DNA of 64,000 bases. It comes from Enterovibrio baiacu (GTDB lineage Bacteria > Pseudomonadota > Gammaproteobacteria > Enterobacterales > Vibrionaceae). The translations under genes were made by a program, and so were the position numbers. Location: assembly GCF_004120195.1 (NCBI RefSeq), contig NZ_SCHN01000005.1, positions 310,001 through 374,000 of the forward strand, read 5' to 3'. Below the pieces are notes generated by a model that saw only the letters and a list, made by a program, of their open reading frames with translations, had not been told where the DNA came from and searched no databases. Below, in pieces: positions 8,941-17,330 of the stretch (its first letter is position 1; every line of letters begins with the position of its first letter).

Positions 8941-11469
8941 TCAGCGCCCTCCTTCCATGTCTAACAAGAACACGCCGTTGCCGGGATGGCTCATGTCGTT
9001 ATCCACCCGCGCAATTTCGGTTCTAGAGAATTTCAGTTTTCGCTCAGACAAACCGCTGGTTCTCGGGTCGCCGAAGCGACGAAAACGGGTCGCCTTTGCG
9101 GCAATCACGCCCTCCACGTTTTGTGCGGCGGCGATCAACGGCGACAAATGCAAGGTTTCCCCCGCGCGGAACTGGTCAGGATGAAGCAAACCCAAACGCC
9201 CATTCGTAAGGCGTTTTGCCGAGAACAATTTAAGAAGCACCTGCTGAACATGCGATTTGGAGGCATTCTTGGCGAGGCAAACGTGCAAGGTGATTTCGAG
9301 CGGCACATACACGGGCGTTGACACTTCAACATCGTGTGCTGCAAGGCGATATTTCTCATAGTGATGACGCAGCTCGGTGCGCTGTTCATCCAGCATGCCG
9401 ACACGATCTTTGGGATCGGGCAGCGCGAAGGTGGTTATCCAACTGCCGGTATGGACATAGGCGCAGCTGACATCTTGAATCCACGCCAAGCGTTGCCCGA
9501 GGGTTTTGTAATCTTCACGGGTCACGGCGCGCTCTTGGGTTTTGAACAGGAAAGGCGCGCGTTTTCGAATGTTGGCGTTGGTTTCTGGGTTTCGGCCGCC
9601 CGCGCCCGCCGTGATGTTTCTGACCGCCGTCACTTCGGGCAGTGCTAGCGCGAGGTGATGAAGTTTGTCAGCTCCGATGTGCCCTGCAGAGCCAATGCCC
9701 ACGCGGTAGGTCGCTGAAAACGCAGTGCCTGATAGCGGGCGGCGACCAAACACATTGTCGCCAAAACGCAAACTCACCGCCCCGTCGCGCTCCACTTCGG
9801 GTTTAAATACCCGCGCCGCACTGTCGCTGGCAAGGATGTCGCGCACAGGCTCATAACTCAGGGTTTCCATCCCGTCATCACTTTGTAAAGCGATGTTGGG
9901 ATAGGTATCGGCAGGAATGGGCGTGCGCAACACATCTGACGCAGCGACGGTTTCCGATTGCGCGAAATAATCGGGGCTGAAAGTCAAAGGGGCATAGGCC
10001 AAATGCGGTTGATAACGCGGCGGCAGCAATTCGGCTTGGCGAGGTTCACACCCCGTTTCGGCGCAGTTGCCCGATTTTCGCTGTTTGGCCTCGCGCCCTT
10101 TTCCGGGCGCCCACGCTAGATAAGGTTCAGGTACCGAAGGCAAGGCTTCGTTGCTCAAGGTCTGTCCATGATCGACCAACACCATGTTGCCGCGCGCCAC
10201 GCTGACAGGCTCAATATAACGGCGACCTTCTTCGATAGAGGTTTCAGATGAAATGCACACTGGCGCGCGAAGTGCATCTCTGGCATGCCAATGGATCAGG
10301 GTGATTTCATCCCCTGTGACTGGGTCAGTCAGCGGATCGCCGCCTTCATCAAAGGCTTGGGTCTCCGTCAGCAGCACGACGTGGCGATGATCGAGAACCG
10401 CATCGGCATGGTTGCCTGTGTTCGCACCTGTGATTTCTTCAATGGCGAGATACATGCCCGCATCAAGAGCAGGCAAATGCCCTGCTAAAGTGGCTTGTGT
10501 AGCCCCTCGAGGTAAATGGCAACGCGCATTGCTCCAGGTGTAAAACAGCATCTCATTGTGCGCGGCAAATAGGCCCGCGACATCATGGCACGTTTCATAC
10601 ACTGCACGGCTTTTCATCAACAATGCATCGTCCCGTGCGAAGGTCACAGGTTGTTCGTTCAATCGCGTACACACCGCACTGCCTTGAGGCACAACCACGG
10701 TGCTTGGTGCCATCGGCAACACATCGCTGGAAACCGATAAATGGCAAAAACAACGGGCATTGCAACCTTCATCCACCGCGTAATCGACAATGCGTGTCAG
10801 GCGACTGAGGGAGATGCGAGAACGCGCATGATGCAGATAGGCTTCGGTTTGCGCGGCGTCCTGCTGGTAAGCAATTTGGTCGGCGGTATACGCCAAAATA
10901 TCCACCAGCGCGCTGGACAAATCCGCAGGGTGACCCGTGGCAAAGGAAGGCGATGCGATGGCCATGCGATCGAGCATCATTCGGCGGAAAGAGTGGAAAT
11001 CCCGCGCGGTGTAGTCAATGCCAGTCTCAGGCGTTGGATCATCAGGGCAATCGCAATCAGACAAACAATCAAACGGTGTAGGACATTCCACTTTGAACGA
11101 AAAGGTAATGGAAGACAGCACAGGATCAAGGCTTGGCGGCGGTGTAGGGTTTAGCGTGCTGGTCACGATGTTCAGCGTATACGGCGAAAAATCCCCCGGC
11201 TGCGCGAGTTCGATAACGACAACATTGGTTTGCCCATCCAGCCCCATGGTAACGCCAATCACGTCGACGGCAGCCCCACCTTCAAGGCGGATGTTGTCAG
11301 CATCGAGCACGAGACCGTTAGGTGCATTGACAAGGTGAAGGTGCAGAAAACGTTGTCGGTCTTGCGGAACAGCGGCGGCACGATCCAACACTTCCACAAA
11401 GTCGATGCCATTGAGGAGAGTGCCCCGAACCGCTTCACGGCGACGTTGGTCGCAACAGAAATAAATCAT
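8941..11469 (-). CDS. Baseplate J-like protein (first copy), eCIS
   Basis: An 842-residue putative baseplate assembly protein. Family markers include 'GIDYTARDFHSFRRMMLDRMA' near residue 155 (shown here as one 20-odd residue block, typical of this family), a region on multiple-turn helix 'LVDILAYTADQIAYQQDAAQTEAYL', and 'RFGDNVFGRRPLSG' about residue 560, which parallels the FGDG.G..P motif of gpJ proteins. The N-terminal 140 residues form an extra Ig-like or beta domain before the gpJ body. Start and the end of the gp25 gene overlap by 4 nt (ATGA). It should pair with the following gpJ-like protein to make the baseplate wedge. No signal peptide or membrane segment is present. Confidence 0.88.
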   Translation of the reverse strand: MIYFCCDQRRREAVRGTLLNGIDFVEVLDRAAAVPQDRQRFLHLHLVNAPNGLVLDADNIRLEGGAAVDVIGVTMGLDGQTNVVVIELAQPGDFSPYTLNIVTSTLNPTPPPSLDPVLSSITFSFKVECPTPFDCLSDCDCPDDPTPETGIDYTARDFHSFRRMMLDRMAIASPSFATGHPADLSSALVDILAYTADQIAYQQDAAQTEAYLHHARSRISLSRLTRIVDYAVDEGCNARCFCHLSVSSDVLPMAPSTVVVPQGSAVCTRLNEQPVTFARDDALLMKSRAVYETCHDVAGLFAAHNEMLFYTWSNARCHLPRGATQATLAGHLPALDAGMYLAIEEITGANTGNHADAVLDHRHVVLLTETQAFDEGGDPLTDPVTGDEITLIHWHARDALRAPVCISSETSIEEGRRYIEPVSVARGNMVLVDHGQTLSNEALPSVPEPYLAWAPGKGREAKQRKSGNCAETGCEPRQAELLPPRYQPHLAYAPLTFSPDYFAQSETVAASDVLRTPIPADTYPNIALQSDDGMETLSYEPVRDILASDSAARVFKPEVERDGAVSLRFGDNVFGRRPLSGTAFSATYRVGIGSAGHIGADKLHHLALALPEVTAVRNITAGAGGRNPETNANIRKRAPFLFKTQERAVTREDYKTLGQRLAWIQDVSCAYVHTGSWITTFALPDPKDRVGMLDEQRTELRHHYEKYRLAAHDVEVSTPVYVPLEITLHVCLAKNASKSHVQQVLLKLFSAKRLTNGRLGLLHPDQFRAGETLHLSPLIAAAQNVEGVIAAKATRFRRFGDPRTSGLSERKLKFSRTEIARVDNDMSHPGNGVFLLDMEGGR

Positions 11470-11831
11470 CCTGCGGCCTCCCGAGTGAAACTGGCAGATT
11501 GCGGATCGCCCGAAGGAAGCAGGTTGTAGCCCACATCAATCTGCAAGGCTGATCCGATGAAATTCACCGTCACTTCCGTCAGTTCAATGTCATCTGGCAT
11601 CCATGTTTGTAATGCGGTGGCAACCAATGTGCGGGTTTCTTCCGCCACGACATCGCCCGCGGGCGCAAACAGCAGTCGGTCTAATCCGCAGCCAAAGGTT
11701 GGCATCATCACCCGTTCGCCGGGTTGCGTGAACAGCACTTGCTCGATGCGATCGCGGATCAAATCCGGATGCAACGTGGTCGCGGTTCGCCCTTGTGTAT
11801 CTATGCGATATGGAAAGTCAGGGTAACTCAT
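11466..11831 (-). CDS. gp25/GPW-family baseplate protein, eCIS
   Basis: A 121-residue protein of the gpW/gp25 lysozyme-like family (Afp9 equivalent). The opening 'YPDFPYRIDTQGRTATTL', the central 'QVLFTQPGERVMMPTFGCGLDRLLF' block (Gly-Glu-Arg and a P-x-F-G-C-G-L core, residues about 30-55) and the closing 'ALQIDVGY' strand are diagnostic. In contractile systems gp25 nucleates sheath polymerisation at the baseplate; TssE plays the same role in the T6SS later in this window. The ribosome site AGAGGTG precedes the ATG. Length is normal for the family. Confidence 0.92.
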   Translation of the reverse strand: MSYPDFPYRIDTQGRTATTLHPDLIRDRIEQVLFTQPGERVMMPTFGCGLDRLLFAPAGDVVAEETRTLVATALQTWMPDDIELTEVTVNFIGSALQIDVGYNLLPSGDPQSASFTREAAG

Positions 11832-11900
11832 GTTTCGTTCACCTCTGTCGCTGTTATTCCACGGCGATACAACACCGTGGCTGTTGCCAATGCAAAGAGC

Positions 11901-12224
11901 CTAAGACGCCACCACGCGGGGTTGCACCACGGATGGGATCAGCGGTGTCCCTGTCGGCGCACACACTGATTGGCTCGTGTTCAACACTAAAGGTTGCCCT
12001 AAGGAAAGTACGCGCACCGTTCCCGTTACCCACTGCGCAGTAACGCATGGGCCGTTACCTGCCGTTGGTGGTGGCATCGCACAACCCGCCACGGTGTAAG
12101 GTGCTGTCTGCAATACCGTGGCATTGCCCGACACCATCACTCTGGGATTCGGTACTGTCGGATTCGCCTGCCCGCCGTGAGAACACATAACGGTGGCACC
12201 GACATGTAGCAAATTTCCTGGCAT
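11901..12224 (-). CDS. PAAR-like spike-tip protein, eCIS
   Basis: A 107-residue protein with the layout of the short PAAR-like (Afp10-type) proteins: Gly/Val/Pro-rich beta strands and scattered His/Cys residues (CSHGG near residue 14, GCAMPPP, GPCVTA, SVCAPTG) that could bind a metal at the tip. These proteins sharpen the gpV spike. GAGGAGAGGG lies directly before the ATG, so the start is secure. It follows gpV after a 288-bp gap that is almost entirely polypurine on the coding strand, the only sizeable gap inside the operon. A DUF4280-type assignment is possible; the sequence alone does not separate the two. Confidence 0.8.
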   Translation of the reverse strand: MPGNLLHVGATVMCSHGGQANPTVPNPRVMVSGNATVLQTAPYTVAGCAMPPPTAGNGPCVTAQWVTGTVRVLSLGQPLVLNTSQSVCAPTGTPLIPSVVQPRVVAS

Positions 12225-12236
12225 ACCCTCTCCTCA

Positions 12237-12512
12237 CTCCACTGCCACGACACGTTTCTTTCTCTCTAGCTTTTTCTTTTGCTTTTTCTTTTGCTTTTGC
12301 TTTTGTTTTTGCCTTTTCTCTTTCCGCTCTCCCTGCCCTTCTGCTCTTTCTGCTCTCCCTGCTCTTCCTGCTCTTCCTGCTCTTCCTGCTCTTCCTGCTC
12401 TTCCTGCTCTCCCTGCTCTCCCTGCTCTCCCTGCTCTCCCTGCTCTTCCTCGAACCTCTTCTCTCGCTTCTCGCCCTTCCTGCTCTTCCTTCCCTTCCTT
12501 CTCTTCCTGCCC
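12237..12512 (-). repeat. Polypurine/polypyrimidine tract with 9-nt tandem repeats
   Basis: The minus (coding) strand is almost pure purine for about 260 nt between the gpV stop and the PAAR gene. Its core, 12341-12448, holds twelve units of a 9-nt tandem repeat in perfect phase: CTGCTCTTT, CTGCTCTCC, five CTGCTCTTC, four CTGCTCTCC, one CTGCTCTTC (plus-strand sequence). The flank 12270-12315 is a CTTTTG/CTTTTT repeat. In the gpV frame the tract is open for 92 codons after the gpV amber codon (TAG, 12513-12515) until TGA at 12234-12236, giving a Gly-Arg-Ala repeat and a Lys-rich end. No start codon occurs inside it. Openness is expected for a purine-only strand because stop codons need T, so coding is not proven. 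The repeat is likely length-variable. Confidence 0.9.
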
Positions 12513-13028
12513 CTAAGTAATCGTCAGCGCCCCGCTGTTAATATCCACCGTCGGCCCAACAAGATTGATCTGCGCTCCTTTCCCATTGGTGATGAATATC
12601 CCAGCGTCCGATACCGACAACGTCACGCCCGTGGCGGTTTGTAACGTGATGCCACCCAAACCCATTGGTCCTAGCGCGTCACTGATAACAATGCCGTTCT
12701 TCGCCATGGTTTGAAGTGTGATGGCTGAAATCGGCGCAACCGCGGTTTTCGCCAAGCTGGGAATGTCTGACGCGGCCCCTGCGTAACAGCCCGTCCAAAT
12801 GGGGTAATCAACATCCCCTTGCTCGAATTCAATCCAAACCCCTGCGCCAATGGGCGGCACCGAGAAGATCCCTGAATTCAGACCAAGGACAGGCAAACAG
12901 GGTAAACACCAGCTCCCCGGCGGCATGCCCGTCGCATCAGGCACGGTGGCGAGAATGCGGCCTTGCATCATAGGGTCGACGTTATTCACCACAGTGCCGC
13001 GGTATTTACCGAAGTATTTTTCGGTCAT
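12513..13028 (-). CDS. gpV-like spike (phage baseplate assembly protein V), eCIS
   Basis: A 171-residue protein with the gp5/VgrG-type OB-fold: 'KYFGKYRGTVVNNVDPMMQGRI', then 'PPIGAGVWIEFEQGDVDYPIW' and 'GCY' (residues about 60-90), followed by short beta strands ('GITLQTATGVTLSVSDAG') typical of the triple-stranded beta-helix spike. It punctures the target membrane together with the PAAR-like tip. In Afp/PVC loci gpD and gpV are fused as Afp8; here they are separate adjacent genes. The start has GAGAGAG upstream. The stop is an amber codon followed by a long in-frame polypurine extension, described under the repeat. Confidence 0.9.
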   Translation of the reverse strand: MTEKYFGKYRGTVVNNVDPMMQGRILATVPDATGMPPGSWCLPCLPVLGLNSGIFSVPPIGAGVWIEFEQGDVDYPIWTGCYAGAASDIPSLAKTAVAPISAITLQTMAKNGIVISDALGPMGLGGITLQTATGVTLSVSDAGIFITNGKGAQINLVGPTVDINSGALTIT

Positions 13029-13072
13029 TTATCTCTCTCCGTTTCATGTCTCCATTGCATACATGTGATGGG

Positions 13073-14200
13073 TCATAACGGCACCCTACTCACTGTCGAC
13101 AACAAGCCATCTCGGCGCAGTTCAAACGTCTGCTTCAACTCACCTTCGCTCAACGTGGTGGTAACGGAATCCACATAATGAAGCCCATTGAAGGCATGCC
13201 CTGCACCACGTACCGAGACGTTTTTCCTCGCCTCCAACAAACTGCCATACGCCAATACATCTAAGGTGCCCGTCATTTTCACAGCGCGAACCGCCGATTT
13301 AGCGGCTTTGGCTAACCCCACCAATGCCGCTTGAACAGGCGAATACTTTGCCGTCCCTGTCATAGGTTCGTCTTGCAATGCCAGCAGACGAACAACACCT
13401 AAAGGCGGATTAAGAGGGTTTACATCAGGCACAGGAATAGTGAGAGGCACTTTGGTTTGGGGATTAATGATAGTGACTAAAGGTAGCTTTCCTGCTTGCG
13501 TATCAACACTCCCCGATAACGAAACGACATTTCTGTGGGCGTCCAAATCATCGTTAAGTGGTTTTTGCACTTTTCCGAGCCGGACATCAGGCCCCCAATA
13601 GGCAACAGATACGCCAACTTGGTCGGTAGGTTCGATGTAAAACACATACCCCACGCGATCTGCCAACGACATGATGTATTTCAGATCTGTCCCTTGGTGC
13701 GCGGGAATACGTTGCGTGGGGACAGGCACATCAATCAGCACGGAAGGGATAACTTTGGGGATCAGCCCCATGAAGGCATATTTCGCTAACACCAAGTTAA
13801 TGCGCGCGAAATCCGGCATGGCGGGATAGCGCATAAAACTGAAATCGATGTAATCCAATACGCGGCTTAAATCTTCCCCCGTTAACGTCAATCGAGACAC
13901 CCCTGGCACCGCACCGGGCGAGACCGCATGATCGGTCACTACACCATCCATCAACACGGATTTCTTGCCGAACATTTCTACCGCAATCACGGTGCGAACC
14001 ATTGGGATAGGGCTATTCGCAGACAACAGAAACACGGTATGCAGGGGCGAGTTATTGTCGATTTCAAACACCAACTGAAACCCTGATTTACCCGTGGTCA
14101 CAGAGCGAACCTCGCAGGAAATAAATGCGTGGATAACGGCTTTCGTGACGGGCACTGGGGCGACAGGCCCAATGTACAAACTCATGACAACATCAGACAT
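13073..14200 (-). CDS. gpD-like hub protein (late control D / VgrG N-terminal type), eCIS
   Basis: A 375-residue protein corresponding to the gp27/gpD hub at the centre of the baseplate. Support comes from the N-terminal beta-domain, the 'DGVVTDHAVSPG..PGVSRLTLTGEDLSRVLD' segment about residues 85-125, and 'AHQGTDLKYIMSLADRVGYVFYIEP' at 175-200, both typical of late-control-D/VgrG-like proteins. It forms the trimeric adaptor between the tube and the gpV spike. Its first base coincides with the last base of the stop codon of the upstream LysM-like gene (TGATG), so the pair is translationally coupled. No signal peptide is present. Confidence 0.88.
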   Translation of the reverse strand: MSDVVMSLYIGPVAPVPVTKAVIHAFISCEVRSVTTGKSGFQLVFEIDNNSPLHTVFLLSANSPIPMVRTVIAVEMFGKKSVLMDGVVTDHAVSPGAVPGVSRLTLTGEDLSRVLDYIDFSFMRYPAMPDFARINLVLAKYAFMGLIPKVIPSVLIDVPVPTQRIPAHQGTDLKYIMSLADRVGYVFYIEPTDQVGVSVAYWGPDVRLGKVQKPLNDDLDAHRNVVSLSGSVDTQAGKLPLVTIINPQTKVPLTIPVPDVNPLNPPLGVVRLLALQDEPMTGTAKYSPVQAALVGLAKAAKSAVRAVKMTGTLDVLAYGSLLEARKNVSVRGAGHAFNGLHYVDSVTTTLSEGELKQTFELRRDGLLSTVSRVPL

Positions 14201-14559
14201 CAGCGCCCTCCAGAACCATTGTCAGTGTCATCAGAACGCAGCGCAATGCGTCGCCCAATTTGACTGACAAGCTCATCAGGGTGTTGCACCAAATTTGCAT
14301 CGGCAATACACCACCATTTTGACGCGTCGGCATAGTACGCTGCACCGAGCAGGTCGAGCCTATCTCCTTCCCGAATCACAAGGCTTTGCACGCGTTCCGT
14401 TGACGCAGGCTGAGGAAGGAAACGACGACTTACAAACACCCTTTCCGTGCCATTTGCATCTGTCATCACGCGCAACGGCAACCCGACGTAACGACTGTTC
14501 GGCGTAAAGTCTGCGGTCTCTTCCGTGTTGCTAAGCAAATAGTGAGAAAGATCGGTCAT
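14200..14559 (-). CDS. LysM-like tail/baseplate protein, eCIS
   Basis: A 119-residue protein. The C-terminal half contains 'LVIREGDRLDLLGAAYYAD' and 'KWWCIADANLVQHPDEL', the LysM-like fold with the W-W-x-I-A-D-A-N signature seen in tail protein X and in small eCIS baseplate proteins. These proteins bind the hub rather than peptidoglycan in the assembled particle. AGAGGG lies upstream of the ATG. It sits between the Afp7-like gene and gpD, as expected. Length is normal. Confidence 0.82.
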   Translation of the reverse strand: MTDLSHYLLSNTEETADFTPNSRYVGLPLRVMTDANGTERVFVSRRFLPQPASTERVQSLVIREGDRLDLLGAAYYADASKWWCIADANLVQHPDELVSQIGRRIALRSDDTDNGSGGR

Positions 14560-14586
14560 CTTGTTGTCCCTCTTTGAATGCGCAAA

Positions 14587-15210
14587 TCAATTGTCGATTG
14601 CAGGTTTCGTCGCTTTGCTGGCTTGACGCTCCAACCCTGCCAAATAATGCAGAAACAGTGATGATGCAGGATGGTCGAAGCCCAAATCATCGACGGTCAA
14701 CACTTGTAAATTCACGCTGGCTTTTGCGCGAAGTGGGTTCAGCGCCGAATTAAAAAACTCTTCTTGCAGCGATAAACTGGTAAAGCGCACTGGCACTCTG
14801 CGGTTCATCCCCCAGCTAAACACTGGCAATGGCTGAACCATGGGAATGATGGTGAGCTTGCCTTGTCTGGCAAGAGCGTCGTTATCCATCAATTGTCGGC
14901 GGCTTGGCGTGATCAGCCCGCGCAGCGCAGCGATGTAGTGACCAATCCCGTAATTCAAGGCATCGCGATCCCCACGTTCCATCGCGTCGGTGGCATCCAA
15001 GGTCGCTTCGAAACTGATGGACTCTTTCGGTGGCCCATTCAAGCGCATCGGTTCTGCGCGCGTTTGCGAACTGGCGGGGGATTTCACCTCAAATTGGGTA
15101 CTGAGCGTGGCAGGGTTAATCAGCAAAGGAATGGCCTCAATCGGCTCTCCACTTTGCTGGTCAAGTAACACAATGCCACCTTTGAGGAAGTTCGGCTGGC
15201 TCGATAACAT
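14587..15210 (-). CDS. Afp7-like CIS tube/baseplate adaptor protein
   Basis: A 207-residue protein of the contractile-injection-system tube-protein type (Afp7/PVC7). Markers are 'INPATLSTQFEVK' near residue 33, 'ISFEATLDATDAME' about residue 75, 'YGIGHYIAALRGLI' and the 'RVPVRFTSLSLQEEFFNSALNPLRAKASVNLQVL' block at about 140-175, a conserved region of this family. These proteins connect the tube to the hub and baseplate. Start and the upstream stop form TAAATG with GGGGACG as ribosome site. The short LysM-like gene directly downstream may represent the C-terminal part that is fused in other loci. Confidence 0.85.
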   Translation of the reverse strand: MLSSQPNFLKGGIVLLDQQSGEPIEAIPLLINPATLSTQFEVKSPASSQTRAEPMRLNGPPKESISFEATLDATDAMERGDRDALNYGIGHYIAALRGLITPSRRQLMDNDALARQGKLTIIPMVQPLPVFSWGMNRRVPVRFTSLSLQEEFFNSALNPLRAKASVNLQVLTVDDLGFDHPASSLFLHYLAGLERQASKATKPAIDN

Positions 15211-15444
15211 TTAGCGTCCCCTTCCTGCTTGTGTGCGGGTTTGCAACTGATGCATCACGGTTTCCGTTGTTCGGACGATGGCTTGCTCTCGCGCAATTGC
15301 GTGCTCTCGTATGGACGTCGCACCGTCAGAAAATCCGCTCGGCCAGTGCTCAACAACGGCGTGCGATAAGGCACGATACACGTCGTGATACGTGGCGTTA
15401 TCCGGCAACGAAATGTCATCAATATGGAGATTTATCTTCATCAT
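15211..15444 (-). CDS. Small eCIS operon protein, function unknown
   Basis: A 77-residue protein. The N-terminus 'KINLHIDDISLPD' is a beta-strand pair of the kind found in other small eCIS proteins that begin with 'hLHIxxLxL'; this is remembered family resemblance. The rest is helical with several His and Arg residues. AAGGGGAG precedes two consecutive ATG codons (15444 and 15441); either may be used. It lies between the DUF4157 gene and the Afp7-like gene with short spacers and is surely cotranscribed. No catalytic motif is visible. It could be a chaperone or adaptor for the cargo encoded just upstream, but that rests only on position. Confidence 0.7.
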   Translation of the reverse strand: MMKINLHIDDISLPDNATYHDVYRALSHAVVEHWPSGFSDGATSIREHAIAREQAIVRTTETVMHQLQTRTQAGRGR

Positions 15445-15473
15445 TTTCTCCCCTTAAAAATCAGTGCAAACCG

Positions 15474-17330
15474 TTAAGGCATCGCCAGATTGGCGGGTGC
15501 CGTCCACCACAGCGGTGGGGCAAGCGATGGGATCATCCGGATCCCGCGATAAATTAAATACCCAATCCCGACAGCCGCAGCCGCCCCCGCCACCGGACGC
15601 AAGTCTGGCATTTGCGTGGGCGGTGTCACCGGATTGGTAGGACGCGGCGTCTGAGGTTGTGGCTGTGGTTGAGGTAGCGGCTGTGGCTGCGGTTGAGGAG
15701 CGACACGCGGCACGGGTTGTGGTTGCGGCAACACAACTGGCACAGGCAAATGAATGCGAATACGGATACGCCTAGGTGCGCGGCGACGTTGTGTATTTCG
15801 GCAACGGTAGTAATACACACCGTTAGAGGTCGCCCCGCCTGTTGGCGGCCAGACGGACAAATCTTGCAGCGGATTGGCGACAAACGGCATGGTCGGAAAC
15901 GCGTATGACCACATGGTGGTGGCGGGACCGATGATACGGCGATAATTCGCCAAATCTCGGTTTAATTGCGCCTCCGCATCGACCTGTCGACCGTTGAGCC
16001 AAGATGCGGGTTTGATTTCTCCTAATTCATCCACCAGCGGCGCACCGGTAGGCGGATACTGCTTCACCATGTCTGGGCGGGTTGAACCTGGAATTTGAAA
16101 GCCCGGGTGACCATTCCCCAAACAAGGCGTGCTGGGTGAAATGGCTTGATAGAGTAAGCCACAAAATCCACCGATTTGACGGTGTGCCGCAATCCCGATT
16201 TGCCCCATGGTCATCGCAGGGACATTACAACCCGCAACGACGGCGCGCTGCACAACACGAGGCTGACCTGACGCGCCACCGAGCAATTGTTCCGCGCTAT
16301 GGGTGACACCATCAAGTGCTTTGGCTTGAGCAATGCCAGTTGTTCCAATATCCTGCCCGACACCGACACCTTGATTCGGGATTGCCCCAACTTGAGACAC
16401 CAAGTTACTCGATGGCGCAGGGTCCCCCCCTATTTGATCAATGGCAGATTCGGGGATCAAATACAGGCTGTGTTGCGCGTCTTCATATTCGCGCAAACCA
16501 TCAAACAAGCTCTGTAATTCATCTTGGTCAAACGCTTCGCCAAGGAATTCCAAATCGTGGGCAGGATCGTCCATGCCCACCACTTGCGCCGATTGAGAGG
16601 CATCCATATCACGCTGTGCCCAACGTCCAACGGGGCCTGATGGTGTGGCGAGTTGAAAGGCTTTCCCCGCCGCAAAGGCTTCACCACCGCGGTCGGCTTC
16701 TTTTTCGTATGCGTCGCCTGTTCCTTGCAGTTTGGCGAACGACAACCCTCTACGCTGCTGCATCACATGGGTGAGTTCGTGGCCAATAAGCTGCAAACCT
16801 GACGTCGTGTTTGGCTGGTAAAAGCCCGCGCCGAAATACACGTCGGATCCCGTGGTAAACGCTTTGGCCTGCAAAGCACTCGCATACGTTTGTGCTTTAG
16901 CGCCCGTGTGGATATTGACGTCGGGTAAGGCAGTGCCAAAGGTTTGTTCGGCGCGCGCACGGAGAGCATCCGACAAATTGCCCGCCTGAACCGACGACGT
17001 AGAAGACGATGGGCGAGATAGAAACGCGTTGCTGGCTAACGGTGACGCGGCGGCTTTTGCAGCACATGCCCCACACGTACCGCCTTGCGGCGCGGCATTT
17101 CCACAAGCACACTTGCGCTGCACGATTGCCGAACTAGCCCCCACAGGGTGAGATCCCACAGAAAATCCGCCCATTGAATTTGCATTGACTGCATCGAGCA
17201 TGGTGTTCGACATAGACGGTTCGCGTTGCGGCACCACTGGTGGCACTACTGGTTTGTTGGCCTTGCGTTCAACTGTCTTGTTGGTGTTGCTCGAAGTCGT
17301 GGGTTTAGTTGTGATTGCGTGCTCAGCCAT
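15474..17330 (-). CDS. DUF4157 (eCIS-core) protein with PD-(D/E)xK-like nuclease region; probable cargo toxin
   Basis: A 618-residue multidomain protein. Residues 70-90 hold the Cys motif QRKCACG...CGAC common upstream of DUF4157. Residues about 119-195 are DUF4157: 'LSDALRARAEQTFGTALPDVNIH' style opening, then 'GSDVYFG.G.Y.P', and the zinc-metallopeptidase signature HELTH (184-188). Residues about 370-470 contain 'STRPDMV' (417-422) followed by 'ELGEIKPAS' (435-443) and a helix 'AEAQLNRDLANYRRI'. The spacing D...ExK plus an aligned Gln-Leu-Tyr helix fits a PD-(D/E)xK nuclease. Next come an Arg-rich stretch, a Pro-Gln repeat (530-575) and one hydrophobic helix near 585-605. DUF4157 proteins in eCIS loci are often loaded effectors. 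The start overlaps the ATPase gene by 8 nt. The nuclease assignment is inferred from motifs. Confidence 0.8.
   Translation of the reverse strand: MAEHAITTKPTTSSNTNKTVERKANKPVVPPVVPQREPSMSNTMLDAVNANSMGGFSVGSHPVGASSAIVQRKCACGNAAPQGGTCGACAAKAAASPLASNAFLSRPSSSTSSVQAGNLSDALRARAEQTFGTALPDVNIHTGAKAQTYASALQAKAFTTGSDVYFGAGFYQPNTTSGLQLIGHELTHVMQQRRGLSFAKLQGTGDAYEKEADRGGEAFAAGKAFQLATPSGPVGRWAQRDMDASQSAQVVGMDDPAHDLEFLGEAFDQDELQSLFDGLREYEDAQHSLYLIPESAIDQIGGDPAPSSNLVSQVGAIPNQGVGVGQDIGTTGIAQAKALDGVTHSAEQLLGGASGQPRVVQRAVVAGCNVPAMTMGQIGIAAHRQIGGFCGLLYQAISPSTPCLGNGHPGFQIPGSTRPDMVKQYPPTGAPLVDELGEIKPASWLNGRQVDAEAQLNRDLANYRRIIGPATTMWSYAFPTMPFVANPLQDLSVWPPTGGATSNGVYYYRCRNTQRRRAPRRIRIRIHLPVPVVLPQPQPVPRVAPQPQPQPLPQPQPQPQTPRPTNPVTPPTQMPDLRPVAGAAAAVGIGYLIYRGIRMIPSLAPPLWWTAPANLAMP

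Noticed and set aside
12341-12448. Repeats as a possible CRISPR array
   Set aside because: Units are 9 nt with no spacers between them; this is a tandem repeat.
12193-12516. Plus-strand reading frame with a Leu-Pro-Ala repeat, and a second with a Ser-Cys-Ser repeat (12279-12644)
   Set aside because: Both are the complement of the polypurine tract. They overlap gpV or PAAR antisense, have no ribosome site and run against the operon.
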